The position numbers and the translations under genes were made by a program. DNA of 17,591 nucleotides from Synergistaceae bacterium. Its GTDB lineage: Bacteria; Synergistota; Synergistia; Synergistales; Aminobacteriaceae. Within the stretch, counting starts at the first letter, position 1. Every line of letters starts with the position of its first letter. The DNA is taken from positions 1 through 17,591 of the forward strand of contig JAISWV010000292.1 in NCBI GenBank assembly GCA_031270755.1, in the 5' to 3' direction. The notes under the pieces are model-generated. The model searched no databases. It worked only from the letters and a program-made list of their open reading frames with translations, and was not told the DNA's origin. Below are positions 6,939 to 15,174 of this stretch, in pieces.

Positions 6939-7895
6939 TCAAATTTGCGGGCTCTGCTCTTCTTCGGCGTCGTAGACCTTCCGAACCACGTAGCGGGGCC
7001 GTTTGCGCACCTCTTGGTAGATGCGCCCCACGTATTCGCCTTGGATGCCGATGCAGGAAATCGTGACGCCCATCAGCAGGAAAAGGATCGCCAGCAGCGT
7101 GAAGACGCCCTCCGCCTCCGGCCCGACAACCAAACGCCGGACAAACATGAACGCCGCGAAAAGAAAGCTCAGAACGGAAATCAAAATGCCCGACATGGTC
7201 ACCGCCTGCAGCGGAGCCATAGAAAACCCCGTCATCAGGTCGAAGTTCAGACGAATCAGGCGAAACAAACCGTACTTGGACTGCCCTTTTTCTCTCGGGC
7301 TGTGGGCCACGTCGATTTCGACGGGGTTCGTCGCAAACTTCTGGGCCAGGGCGGGGATGAAGGTCGTGGTCTCCGCCGACTCGTTGATGATGTCCACCAC
7401 GTCTCGGCGATAGGCGCGCAGCATACAGCCATAGTCGTGAAGCGACAGGCCCGTGATCCGATTGGTCAGGCGGTTGACGAGCCGCGAGGCCGTCTTCCGA
7501 AAAAAAGTGTCCCGCCGCTCTTTGCGGACCGTCCCCACGACGTCATGCCCCTCGTCCACGTATTGCACCATGCGGGGGATCTCCTCGGGCGGGTTTTGCA
7601 GGTCGGCGTCCAGCGTGACGACCATTTTCCCCCGCGCGCGGCCGAAACCCGCCACGATCGCCATGTGTTGGCCGAAATTTCCGTTGAAATCGACGACCTT
7701 CACCTTGCCGGAACGCCGTTTCCGCTCCCGCAGCAACAAAGGAAGCGTCGCGTCGCTGCTGCCGTCGTTGACGAAAATGACCTCGTAAGGCCGTTCCAGG
7801 CCGTCGAGAACCGGGAAAATACGTTCGAACAATTCAGGAAGGCTCTCTTCCTCGTTGTATGTAGGGATAATAACTGAAATTTCCGGGCTGCTCAA
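6939..7895 (-). CDS. arnC: Undecaprenyl-phosphate 4-deoxy-4-formamido-L-arabinose transferase ArnC
   Basis: A 318-residue inner-membrane GT2 glycosyltransferase that moves L-Ara4FN from UDP to undecaprenyl phosphate. The N-terminal GT2 fold shows SVIIPTYNEEESLPELFERI and VNDGSSD, then the DxD motif in TLDADLQNPPEEIPR. The blocks DVVGTVR, FRKTAS and DYGCMLRAYRR are almost identical to E. coli ArnC and separate it from DPM1-like relatives. Two C-terminal membrane helices follow (about 230-255 and 265-290), then GEYVGRIYQEVRKRPRY. The start must be TTG 7895-7893, because an in-frame TGA lies immediately before it (7898-7896). It overlaps the arnT stop by four bases; a weak GGAG lies about 12 bases upstream. 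Confidence 0.94.
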   Translation of the reverse strand: MSSPEISVIIPTYNEEESLPELFERIFPVLDGLERPYEVIFVNDGSSDATLPLLLRERKRRSGKVKVVDFNGNFGQHMAIVAGFGRARGKMVVTLDADLQNPPEEIPRMVQYVDEGHDVVGTVRKERRDTFFRKTASRLVNRLTNRITGLSLHDYGCMLRAYRRDVVDIINESAETTTFIPALAQKFATNPVEIDVAHSPREKGQSKYGLFRLIRLNFDLMTGFSMAPLQAVTMSGILISVLSFLFAAFMFVRRLVVGPEAEGVFTLLAILFLLMGVTISCIGIQGEYVGRIYQEVRKRPRYVVRKVYDAEEEQSPQI

Positions 7896-9721
7896 TCAAA
7901 AACACGACTCCATTCAAAATACAACTCCTTCGAGTTTTGAGCGCACACGAATTCATTCGTCCTTTCGCCCCACGGAGAAAATGTTCGAGAAAATGAGGCG
8001 TTCGACAAAACCACAGCGTCTCGAATCCGGGCCGCCTGTATTATATTATGTTTTCCCAGCAATTGCTCGATTTCTTCCCCGTACCGCTTCTCAGCCTCCC
8101 AAAAAACCAAAAAAACACGCGTCTTGCCGAGCCACAGGTCTTTCAACTCCTGAGAGTCGAGAAACCAACGGGGGTCTTTTTCCTGGCGCGCACCGAACTC
8201 CAGCTCTCCCATGACATCCATCAACACGATGCGCCGTTTCAAGTAGAAACCCAAGCCCTGAGCGGTGCTCTTGTAGCTGACGACGACGTCTGCGGGTTCT
8301 ATCTGCTCCCGTATGGCCGCGGCGGGCTCTTTGTAGGAGTCCAGCCCCGCTTTCAGGAAAAACCCTCGGGAAAAAGTCAGCAAGTTGATCGAGGCCAGAA
8401 GGCAGAGGGCATGCACCATTTTGCGGCACTCGCGCCTGCGGTAAAAGAAAACGCCGCAAAAAACGAAAAGCGCGAGGCTCGCCGACGCGGGCAGAGTGTA
8501 GAAAAACAACCCCGTCCCCAATTTTTTATCCGACAGGGGATAGACGACCCCTCCTGCCGCCGCCAAAGACAAGAAGACCCCGTTGATACAAGCCAAACGT
8601 TTCGCCGCCGGCCCGTCCCCCTCCGCGATGGACGCGAGAACGCGCCCCCCTAAAATCGCCAAAGGCGGCAGGCAGGGCACGATATAGGGGACCAGCTTGG
8701 AGCTCGACAGGGAAAAAAAAACAAAGGGGACGGCGAACCACAAGCCCAAAAAGAGCCCGAAAGAACGCTCTTCATTTTCAAGCTCAGGGGGGCGGAGCTC
8801 GTTGGTCCCTACGGGATTCTCCGGTCCCCCCGAGACCCCCTTTGCAGCATTGCCACTCTTGGCCTCGGCCCAGATCGAGCGGAGCATGTCGGGCAGCAGT
8901 CCCGTCCAGGGAGCCAGCCCCGCGGTCAAAACGGGGATGAAAAACCAGAAGGGCTCGTATCGGTCGTGGATCGAGGTCGTGTAGCGCAAAAAATGTTCCT
9001 GGACGAAGAAAAAATAGAAAAAATCGTCGTTGACCCGGCAGACCGCCCAAAACCACGGCACGGTCAGCAGGAAAAACAGCGCGATGCCCGGCATATACAG
9101 CGCGCGAAGGATCAGTCTCCACCGCCGCATCAGCACGATGTACCAAAAGGCGACCCCGCCCGGCAGCACGATCCCAATCAGCCCTTTCGAGAGCGTCGCC
9201 AACGCCATTCCCCCGTAGAAAAGCAAAAGGTACCGGCGGGATTTCCCGTCTTGGCGAGATTTCTCGTCTTCGCACCCCCTCCAGAACCCGGCCAGGGAGA
9301 GGGTGATGAAAAACGACACCGTCATGTCCAAGATGTTGAGGCGGGCGATGGCAAACCACAAAAGTCCGGTGGAAAGAACCACGGCGGCGTAGAACCCCGC
9401 ATCCAAGCCCCAGCGCCGCCGCGCCAGGCCGAAGGCCAGCCAGGCCCCGCCCAGGGCGCACAGAACCGGAGTCAGCCGGGCCGCGAACTCGTTTTGCCCC
9501 AACACGGCGAAAAAAGCGGCCGTGAGCCAGTAGTGCAGTACAGGTTTCTCGAAGTACTCGACGTAGTTGAGCCGGGGCGTGACAAAATCCCCCGTTTCCA
9601 GCATCTCCCGGGCGATCTCCGCGTAGCGGCCCTCGTCGGGGTCGATCAGCCCGTAGCTCCCCAGCCCGAAAAAGAAAACACACACAATAAGACCCGTCCA
9701 TAAAAAGGCAAATTTTCGCAT
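7892..9721 (-). CDS. arnT: Lipid A 4-amino-4-deoxy-L-arabinose transferase ArnT
   Basis: A 609-residue polytopic GT83 enzyme of the inner membrane that transfers L-Ara4N from undecaprenyl phosphate to lipid A on the periplasmic face, lowering its negative charge. The N-terminus after the first helix has DPDEGRYAEIAREM (acidic pair D29/E30) and LNYVEYFEKPVLHYW, the hallmark periplasmic loop. About a dozen hydrophobic segments follow, with a soluble C-terminal region. Oddities: residues 294-314 (GVSGGPENPVGTNELRPPEL) are encoded by a palindromic repeat also found between genes at 15102, and residues 152-163 (EKSRQDGKSRR) by two 18-bp inverted-repeat units. Both lie in loops between hydrophobic segments, so the enzyme may still work. 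It sits 44 bases after the decarboxylase gene and overlaps arnC. Confidence 0.92.
   Translation of the reverse strand: MRKFAFLWTGLIVCVFFFGLGSYGLIDPDEGRYAEIAREMLETGDFVTPRLNYVEYFEKPVLHYWLTAAFFAVLGQNEFAARLTPVLCALGGAWLAFGLARRRWGLDAGFYAAVVLSTGLLWFAIARLNILDMTVSFFITLSLAGFWRGCEDEKSRQDGKSRRYLLLFYGGMALATLSKGLIGIVLPGGVAFWYIVLMRRWRLILRALYMPGIALFFLLTVPWFWAVCRVNDDFFYFFFVQEHFLRYTTSIHDRYEPFWFFIPVLTAGLAPWTGLLPDMLRSIWAEAKSGNAAKGVSGGPENPVGTNELRPPELENEERSFGLFLGLWFAVPFVFFSLSSSKLVPYIVPCLPPLAILGGRVLASIAEGDGPAAKRLACINGVFLSLAAAGGVVYPLSDKKLGTGLFFYTLPASASLALFVFCGVFFYRRRECRKMVHALCLLASINLLTFSRGFFLKAGLDSYKEPAAAIREQIEPADVVVSYKSTAQGLGFYLKRRIVLMDVMGELEFGARQEKDPRWFLDSQELKDLWLGKTRVFLVFWEAEKRYGEEIEQLLGKHNIIQAARIRDAVVLSNASFSRTFSPWGERTNEFVCAQNSKELYFEWSRVFD
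8778..8840 (-). repeat. Palindromic repeat, copy B, in frame inside arnT
   Basis: Read on the minus strand from 8840 to 8778: the arm GTCTCGGGGGG, an inner hairpin TCCC-GTA-GGGA, the block AACGAGCTCCGCC shared exactly with copy A, then CCCCTGAGCTTGA. The outer arms CTCGGGGGG and CCCCCCTGAG still pair, with one G-T wobble. At 63 bp it keeps the arnT reading frame and encodes residues 294-314 of the protein. Confidence 0.8.
9238..9273 (-). repeat. Two tandem 18-bp inverted-repeat units inside arnT
   Basis: On the plus strand, GGGATTTCCCGTCTTGGC (9238-9255) is followed at once by GAGATTTCTCGTCTTCGC (9256-9273). Each begins with a small palindrome. The second-base change G to A is matched by C to T in the opposite arm, so both stay palindromic. 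A related sequence, GGGAATTCCCGTCCTCGC, occurs at 12867-12884 in the AddB-like gene. Confidence 0.6.
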
Positions 9722-9765
9722 TCCCGTTCCCGCAATCTTATATTTTTCTATCTTATATTACACGC

Positions 9766-10782
9766 CTACTCGTCGAAGTTCAGGGATTCGAGGGTTCTTT
9801 TTACCGTTTCGCGCAGGTTCACCTTGGGGGTCCAGTGCATGAGCCTTTCAATCTTGGCGATGGACGGCACGCGGTTGCGCATGTCGTCGTAGCCGTTGCG
9901 GTAGTACTCCTCCGCGGGAACCGACAAAAAACGTACTTTTTCCACGCGAGGCGCGTACTCGGGCATCTGCCTCATCACATCCACGATGATCTGAGCGAGC
10001 TCTTTGATGGAAGCGTTGTTGCCGGGGTTGCCCACGTTGAAGATCTGCCCGTCGGCCCGCCCTTCTTCATTGCGGAGCAGGGTCATGAGCGCGTCCGTTC
10101 CGTCCCCTATCCAGGTGAAACTGCGGCGCTGTTCTCCGCTCCCCACCAAGGTGATCTCCCCTTTTTTCAGCACGTCGTGCATCATCTGGGTGAAAGAACG
10201 GGCGGTTCGCTCCTGGGCGTCCTTCCAGGTGTCGAGCCGCGGGCCCACCCAGTTGAACGGGCGGAAGATCGTGTAGCGCAGGCCCTGTTCCCGGCCGTAG
10301 GCCGTGATGATGCGGTCCATCATCTGCTTGCCGCAGCTGTAGATCCACCGCATCTTGTCGATGGTTCCCAGAATCAGGGGGCTGCTGTCCTCGTCCAGCA
10401 CATCGTCGGTGGTCAGTCCGTAGACTTCGGAGGTCGAGGGGAAGACCACCCGTTTGCCGTGTTTGACGCAAAATCGAACCACCTTCAAGTTTTGCTCGAA
10501 GTCCAGTTCGAAGGTCCACAGGGGGTGGCTGAGGTAGTAGGCCGGCTTGGCGATCCCGGCCAAGGGAAGCACCGCGTCGCTGACCGCCACTTGCTCCTCG
10601 ATCCACGCGTCCTCTTCGAAAATATCGCCTCTTCGCATGAGGAACGCCTTGGAGCTTTCGAACCTTTTCAGGTTTCCGTCGTTCAAGTCGAACGCCGCCA
10701 CCGACCAATCCGTCGTTTCCAGGATCTTCTCGGTCAAGTGGCTTCCGATGAATCCATCCGCCCCTAAAATGAATACCCTCAA
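9766..10782 (-). CDS. arnA: UDP-glucuronate oxidative decarboxylase (stand-alone C-terminal half of ArnA)
   Basis: A 338-residue short-chain dehydrogenase that oxidises and decarboxylates UDP-glucuronate to UDP-L-Ara4O with NAD+, the first committed step to L-Ara4N. The Rossmann motif GADGFIG is at residues 7-13. Counterparts of E. coli ArnA catalytic residues are S118/E119 (FPSTSEVYG), Y148xxxK152 (IYSCGK) and R220 (EQRRSFTWI). FELDFEQNL, FRPFNWVGPRLD and FNVGNPGN.ASI match ArnA rather than UDP-xylose synthase. The start is TTG 10782-10780: homology begins with RVFILGADG, and TTGGAGGG lies about 10 bases upstream. An upstream in-frame TTG at 10800 is part of that ribosome binding site. It is the first gene of the operon, divergent from mtnA. 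Confidence 0.92.
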   Translation of the reverse strand: MRVFILGADGFIGSHLTEKILETTDWSVAAFDLNDGNLKRFESSKAFLMRRGDIFEEDAWIEEQVAVSDAVLPLAGIAKPAYYLSHPLWTFELDFEQNLKVVRFCVKHGKRVVFPSTSEVYGLTTDDVLDEDSSPLILGTIDKMRWIYSCGKQMMDRIITAYGREQGLRYTIFRPFNWVGPRLDTWKDAQERTARSFTQMMHDVLKKGEITLVGSGEQRRSFTWIGDGTDALMTLLRNEEGRADGQIFNVGNPGNNASIKELAQIIVDVMRQMPEYAPRVEKVRFLSVPAEEYYRNGYDDMRNRVPSIAKIERLMHWTPKVNLRETVKRTLESLNFDE

Positions 10783-10826
10783 AATATATGTTCCCTCCAA
10801 AAGTTTGTTTTTGAGGACCGTGAGCT

Positions 10827-10860
10827 ATTATAGAGCACGAGCGCAAACAAACGCGAAGGA
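10827..10860 (-). promoter_or_regulatory. Candidate promoter of the arn-cls operon
   Basis: In the 88-bp gap between the divergent decarboxylase and mtnA starts, the minus strand has a perfect -10 box TATAAT at 10832-10827, about 45 bases before the TTG start. The -35 region (GTTTGT-like, around 10848-10853) is weak. The plus-strand mtnA promoter must overlap this gap but shows no good boxes. Confidence 0.45.
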
Positions 10861-10870
10861 GAATGAGAAG

Positions 10871-11977
10871 ATGCAAAACTTGCAAAACTTGTTCGAGGGA
10901 ATTCAACCGGTGGTGTATAGAGACGGGAGAATTTTGTTTTTAGACCAAACGGCGCTGCCGGCCGAGACGAGGTGGATCGAAATCGACTCGGCGGAATCGT
11001 GTCGGGACGCCATCAAAAGGCTTGTCGTTCGAGGAGCGCCGGCAATAGGAATCGCCGCGGCCTTCGGTATGCTCGCGGCCTCGCGCGCCGCTGCGGAGAA
11101 CGGCTTCGAGGGGTATTGCGCGCACATGAAAAAAGCCCGGGACCTCCTGGCTGCCTCCCGCCCCACCGCCGTCAACCTCTTTTGGGCGTTGGACCGCGTG
11201 GAGAAAAAGATCCTGGCCTGCCGGGACAGGCCTGTCGGTGAAATCAAAGCCCTCGTCGAAGAAGAAGCCGTGAAGATCCAGAAGGAGGACCAGGAGGTCT
11301 GCCGGGCCATCGGCGTCCACGGTCAGGAAATCGTGAAGGACGGCATGACGGTCCTCACCCACTGCAACGCCGGCGCCCTGGCCACGAGCAGGTATGGAAC
11401 GGCACTGGCCCCCATCTACGCGGCGAAGGAGCGGGGGTTCGACGTGAAGGTCTTCGTGGACGAGACGCGGCCCCTTCTACAGGGCTCGCGTTTGACGGCC
11501 TACGAGCTCCTCCAGTCGGGCGTCCACGTGACCGTGATCACGGACGGCATGGCGGCGTCGGTCATGGGCAAGGGGTGGATCGACGCCTGTATCGTGGGCT
11601 GCGACCGCATGGCCGCCAACGGCGACGCGGCGAACAAGATAGGTACCTACGGAGTCGCGCTCTTGGCGAAAGCCCACCACATTCCCTTCTACGTGGCCTG
11701 CCCTCTTTCCACCGTGGACCCGGCGACCCTCGAAGGCAAGGACATCGAGATCGAAGAGCGCGACCCCGCCGAGGTGACCCGCTTCATGGGCAGACCCACG
11801 GCCCCAGCCGGGGTCGAGGCCTACAACCCGGCCTTCGACGTGACCCCGCACCATTTGATCTCGGGCATCTTGACGGAAAAAGGCCTCATTCGCGCCCCCT
11901 ACGCCGAGAACCTCGAAAGACTCCTGTCCTCGTCCCGGTTCCCCGGCTCTCCGGCTCCTGTCATGCCCCGTGGTTAG
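10871..11977 (+). CDS. mtnA: S-methyl-5-thioribose-1-phosphate isomerase MtnA
   Basis: A 368-residue cytoplasmic enzyme of the methionine salvage pathway, isomerising the aldose methylthioribose-1-phosphate to the ketose methylthioribulose-1-phosphate. Motifs in order are VRGAPAIG (53-60), ASRPTAVNLFWAL, THCNAGALAT with the catalytic Cys165, and GCDRMAANGDAANKIGTY with the catalytic Asp245. PHHLISGILTEKGLI is near the end. Relative to B. subtilis MtnA (C160/D240) everything aligns, which separates it from eIF2B-like and ribose-1,5-bisphosphate isomerases. I start it at ATG 10871, preceded by AAGGAG at 10856-10861; the frame is open further upstream, but only antisense to the neighbouring gene. 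The AddB-like gene starts 15 bases after its TAG stop. Confidence 0.93.
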   Translation: MQNLQNLFEGIQPVVYRDGRILFLDQTALPAETRWIEIDSAESCRDAIKRLVVRGAPAIGIAAAFGMLAASRAAAENGFEGYCAHMKKARDLLAASRPTAVNLFWALDRVEKKILACRDRPVGEIKALVEEEAVKIQKEDQEVCRAIGVHGQEIVKDGMTVLTHCNAGALATSRYGTALAPIYAAKERGFDVKVFVDETRPLLQGSRLTAYELLQSGVHVTVITDGMAASVMGKGWIDACIVGCDRMAANGDAANKIGTYGVALLAKAHHIPFYVACPLSTVDPATLEGKDIEIEERDPAEVTRFMGRPTAPAGVEAYNPAFDVTPHHLISGILTEKGLIRAPYAENLERLLSSSRFPGSPAPVMPRG

Positions 11978-11992
11978 CGAGGTGTTTTTCCC

Positions 11993-14900
11993 GTGCCCAT
12001 CGTGCCATACCGTAAAGTATCCGATCTCGATGTTTTGTTGAAAAATTTGCTGGACAAGGATTTGTCAAGTAAAAAGACGCGCTTTATCGTGCCGTCCCGT
12101 CGGGATCGCGACTGGTGGAGGCTGCGGGCGGGTCTGCGGGATTTCGGGTTGGAAACGGAGGAACCCCATCTCTGGAATTGGGAAGACCTCTACAACGACC
12201 TCTGCGCTTTCCTGGAACTGCCTCCTCTGCGTCAGATCGACCCGCCGGACCATCGGCTGATTTTGTCTCACGTCGTCGCCGAATTTTTGAAGGAAGAAAG
12301 CTCGAAAAAACAGGGGCCCGGGCTGCTGGAGTTTTGGCCTGGCCTTGCGCGCCCCGGGTTTATCGACGTTCTGTCCGACGACATTCGCGAGCTGATCAAC
12401 GAGGCCGTCTCCGTGGAGCAGCTTTTTGTCACGAAGGTGGACGGGAAGCCGACCTCCGAGGTTCTGCCCCGGCTCTATGAGCGCTATCTCGCGTATCTGC
12501 GGGAAAACAGGCTGCTAGACAGCGCGCAAATTCCCTCGGTGACGCTGGAGCTGCTGGAGGAGGGTAAAGAAATCGCCGAAGACTGGGCGCGGGACAAAAT
12601 TTTCGTGTTTGTCGGCTTCATGTCCTTCACCCACGGACAGTTGACCTGTCTTTACAAGCTCGAAGAGCTCTGCCGGGAGGAAGTGGTCGTCTTCAAACCC
12701 GCCACGGAGCTCAAAAATTTTCAAGACGCCACGCGGCAAATCGAGGGCGAGACGGATTTGGGCGGCCCCCCCTTGACCGCCGGCAAGGTCGTGTCCCTTT
12801 GCGCGTCGGAACATTCCCTGGAGCCGGAGATGGTTGCGCGTACCCTGGCCCTCTGGCACGCGGGAAGGGAATTCCCGTCCTCGCGGATCGAAATTGAAGG
12901 AGCAAGGGAAGGGGAAGGGAAAACCGTGCCCGATCCCTTTCCGGGGTTCGGCGCCATTGGGATGTCGGTCCCGGAACGCCGCTTGGATGCAATGGAGGCC
13001 GCGCTGCGCCGTTACCGCATCCCCTACTCCCTGGCACGCGGACGCAGCATCGCCAAGACCTTGCTGGGTACGACTCTGGCAAATCTATGGACCACCTGGT
13101 CTCAGGGACTGGACCCCTACGACACGGCCCTCTTGCTCGCCCAGCCCTGCCTTGCGGGAGCGGGGTTTACCATCGACGACGCCGTGCGCGCAGGCCCCCG
13201 CGGCATCGCGAGTTGGGAGGCCTACCTGGAGCAGATTGAACGGATTGGACAAGCCGAACAGGCTGAGCAGATCGAAAAAAACGCGAAAAACGCGAACGGC
13301 AAAAAGGAGAAAAAAAAGGAAAAAAACGCCATCAGGGCTTTCAGGGCCTTGACGAAGTTCTGCCGCACGGTGGAGAAAGGGGATTCTCCCGCCGGGCTTT
13401 TTGGAGCTCTCCACGCCTTCCTGTCCGTTCCGGGCCTTTGGATGGACGCTCTGGCCGGCCTTCCCTCCAACGACCCCGACTTGGACGACAGCATGAGGGA
13501 ACTGGCCGCGTCGGCGGCGGAGGTCGAGGCCAAATACCTCTCCTTGCGGGAACTGCTGCCCGACCTTGGCGCCGCAGGGAAAATCGCCATGAAGGGCAAA
13601 GAAGCCATGGATTTTTTCAACAGCTGGAGCGAGGACACCTTGGTCCAGGCCAGCCCCCCCATTGGGGGCGCGGTCGTCCTTTACGCCGGGCCGCCTCCCA
13701 TCTTGGCGTCATATCCCGTATGGATCATGACCGACGTGACCCAAAAAAACTGGCCCGGCGTCATTCGCTCCTCGCCGTTGCTGGACGTCCCGGAACGGGA
13801 GGCTATGGCGTCGGTTTCCGCGTATCTGCCCTCCATCCACGACAAACACGTGCAAAAAGAGGCCCTTTTTCGGCGTTTGCTCCAAACCGGAGACGTTCTG
13901 ACCCTGACGTCCCGCTCCGAGACCGACGAAGAAGGCCGGCCGTTGAACGCCACGTCGTTCATGGCGCCTTTCATGGCTGACATGCAGTTGTGGGAGCACA
14001 TCGCGGCCCCCCGTATGGGAATCGGCGACCTGATGCCGGGAAAAGAGGGAGGTCACTTTCCGGCCATCGAGGTCGCTGTATCGGAAAAAAACCAGCGCGG
14101 TATGCCCGTGGCTCGCGGCGGAAGCAAGACGGACCCGCGTCTGCCCGTCAGTAGCCTGTACGAGCTGCTGGACTGTCCTCTGCGTTATTGGCTCAAACGG
14201 CACGCCAAACTCAAGGAGCGGGACACGAGCCTCTTCAGCGACGCGGAAGCGGGGCGGTTGACTCACGTGATCTGGGAATCGGTCTGGCGCCGCCGCCAAG
14301 AAACTCGCGAACCCCTTTCCCTGCTGATCCGCGAGGAATGGGAAAAAGCCTCGTCGCCCACGGAGGACTACGCTCCCTTCCAGCGGCTGATGAAGGACCG
14401 CCGATTGGCACGGCACCGGCAAAACATGGAATTCTACATCGCACGTCTGGCGCGCGTCCAGCAAGGAATACTGGATCGCTTGGAGGCCGGCGGTCTCCGC
14501 CATTCTTCCATTTGCGCGGAAACGGAACTGAAGCCCTACGAAACGGACGGAACGACGTTCACCGGGCGCTGCGACCGCATAGAGGTCTTCAACGACGACT
14601 TCGCCGTTATCATCGACTACAAGTGGGGAAGAAGCGTCTCTTACGAAAAAAAAATTTCAGACCTCCTCTCGCGCCGTTATCTTTCCACGCGATACGAGGC
14701 CTTCAAGTACGGCCTTCAGCTCTCGGCCTACGCCTTGATGTACGCCGCCGCCCATCCGGAACACCGAGTGGTTGGCGTGGGGTTTCTGGGGCACAAAGAC
14801 GGGGGGCTGACCGGAACTTTCGAGTATCCTGTGGCCGGGTGCTACCTCCCGGATAAAAAAAGCGCCTCGATTGAAACTCGGGCAAACGAAGTTTTAGAGG

Positions 14901-15067
14901 CCCTGAAGTGCGCCGCGGCCATATTGCAATCCCGGCGTTACGAGCCCTGTTACCTTGCGGAATCGTGCCGCTATTGCGACGTAAAAGGAATCTGCCGCAA
15001 AGGAGAGCTACACGGAGACTCTCTCCCCACTGCGGAATTCGAAGGGGAATCCGAAGAAGCTTATTAG
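11993..15067 (+). CDS. AddB-like PD-(D/E)XK nuclease with iron-sulfur cluster motif
   Basis: A 1024-residue protein with the layout of AddB/RexB, the partner of AddA in double-strand-break resection. The N-terminal helicase-like region lacks a visible Walker A motif (it reads RFIVPSRRDRDWW), so it is probably an inactive helicase scaffold. The C-terminus is a RecB-type nuclease: SSLYELLDCPLRYW (C728), D861 in GRCDRIEVF, D875-Y-K877 in VIIDYKWG, and the YGLQLSAY Q-motif near 909. C728 with C992-x2-C995-x5-C1001 matches the AddB iron-sulfur staple spacing. A Lys/Glu/Asn-rich linker at about residues 414-445 is low complexity. GTG 11993 has GAGGTG 8 bases upstream. It is probably cotranscribed with mtnA. 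No addA follows, which is unusual. Confidence 0.82.
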   Translation: MPIVPYRKVSDLDVLLKNLLDKDLSSKKTRFIVPSRRDRDWWRLRAGLRDFGLETEEPHLWNWEDLYNDLCAFLELPPLRQIDPPDHRLILSHVVAEFLKEESSKKQGPGLLEFWPGLARPGFIDVLSDDIRELINEAVSVEQLFVTKVDGKPTSEVLPRLYERYLAYLRENRLLDSAQIPSVTLELLEEGKEIAEDWARDKIFVFVGFMSFTHGQLTCLYKLEELCREEVVVFKPATELKNFQDATRQIEGETDLGGPPLTAGKVVSLCASEHSLEPEMVARTLALWHAGREFPSSRIEIEGAREGEGKTVPDPFPGFGAIGMSVPERRLDAMEAALRRYRIPYSLARGRSIAKTLLGTTLANLWTTWSQGLDPYDTALLLAQPCLAGAGFTIDDAVRAGPRGIASWEAYLEQIERIGQAEQAEQIEKNAKNANGKKEKKKEKNAIRAFRALTKFCRTVEKGDSPAGLFGALHAFLSVPGLWMDALAGLPSNDPDLDDSMRELAASAAEVEAKYLSLRELLPDLGAAGKIAMKGKEAMDFFNSWSEDTLVQASPPIGGAVVLYAGPPPILASYPVWIMTDVTQKNWPGVIRSSPLLDVPEREAMASVSAYLPSIHDKHVQKEALFRRLLQTGDVLTLTSRSETDEEGRPLNATSFMAPFMADMQLWEHIAAPRMGIGDLMPGKEGGHFPAIEVAVSEKNQRGMPVARGGSKTDPRLPVSSLYELLDCPLRYWLKRHAKLKERDTSLFSDAEAGRLTHVIWESVWRRRQETREPLSLLIREEWEKASSPTEDYAPFQRLMKDRRLARHRQNMEFYIARLARVQQGILDRLEAGGLRHSSICAETELKPYETDGTTFTGRCDRIEVFNDDFAVIIDYKWGRSVSYEKKISDLLSRRYLSTRYEAFKYGLQLSAYALMYAAAHPEHRVVGVGFLGHKDGGLTGTFEYPVAGCYLPDKKSASIETRANEVLEALKCAAAILQSRRYEPCYLAESCRYCDVKGICRKGELHGDSLPTAEFEGESEEAY

Positions 15068-15101
15068 GGGTTAGGGGTATACGCTTATCGTATCCGTTGC
15101 A

Positions 15102-15163
15102 GGAGGTCTCGGGGGGCCGGTGAGCCCGCCTTTGGGCGAACGAGCTCCGCCCCCCGAGTTTGA
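15102..15163 (+). repeat. Palindromic repeat, copy A, between addB-like and rarD; probable bidirectional terminator
   Basis: The arms CTCGGGGGGC (15108-15117) and GCCCCCCGAG (15149-15158) pair perfectly over 10 bp. A second stem GAGC/GCTC or GCCC/GGGC lies inside, and TTTGATTGTTT follows. It lies between the convergent stops at 15067 and 15175, so it may end transcription from both sides. The same sequence recurs in arnT (8778-8840) and as a half-copy at 3079-3112. Confidence 0.8.
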
Positions 15164-15174
15164 TTGTTTCCCGC

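Noticed and set aside
5955..7877. Long plus-strand ORF (640 codons) opposite the formyltransferase and arnC
   Set aside because: His/Gln/Arg-rich antisense translation; the minus strand encodes well conserved proteins with complete motifs.
13652..13669. GCCCCCCCATTGGGGGC hairpin inside the AddB-like gene
   Set aside because: Encodes ordinary SPPIGGA residues, no copies elsewhere in the window, and no T-run; probably a by-product of GC-rich codons.
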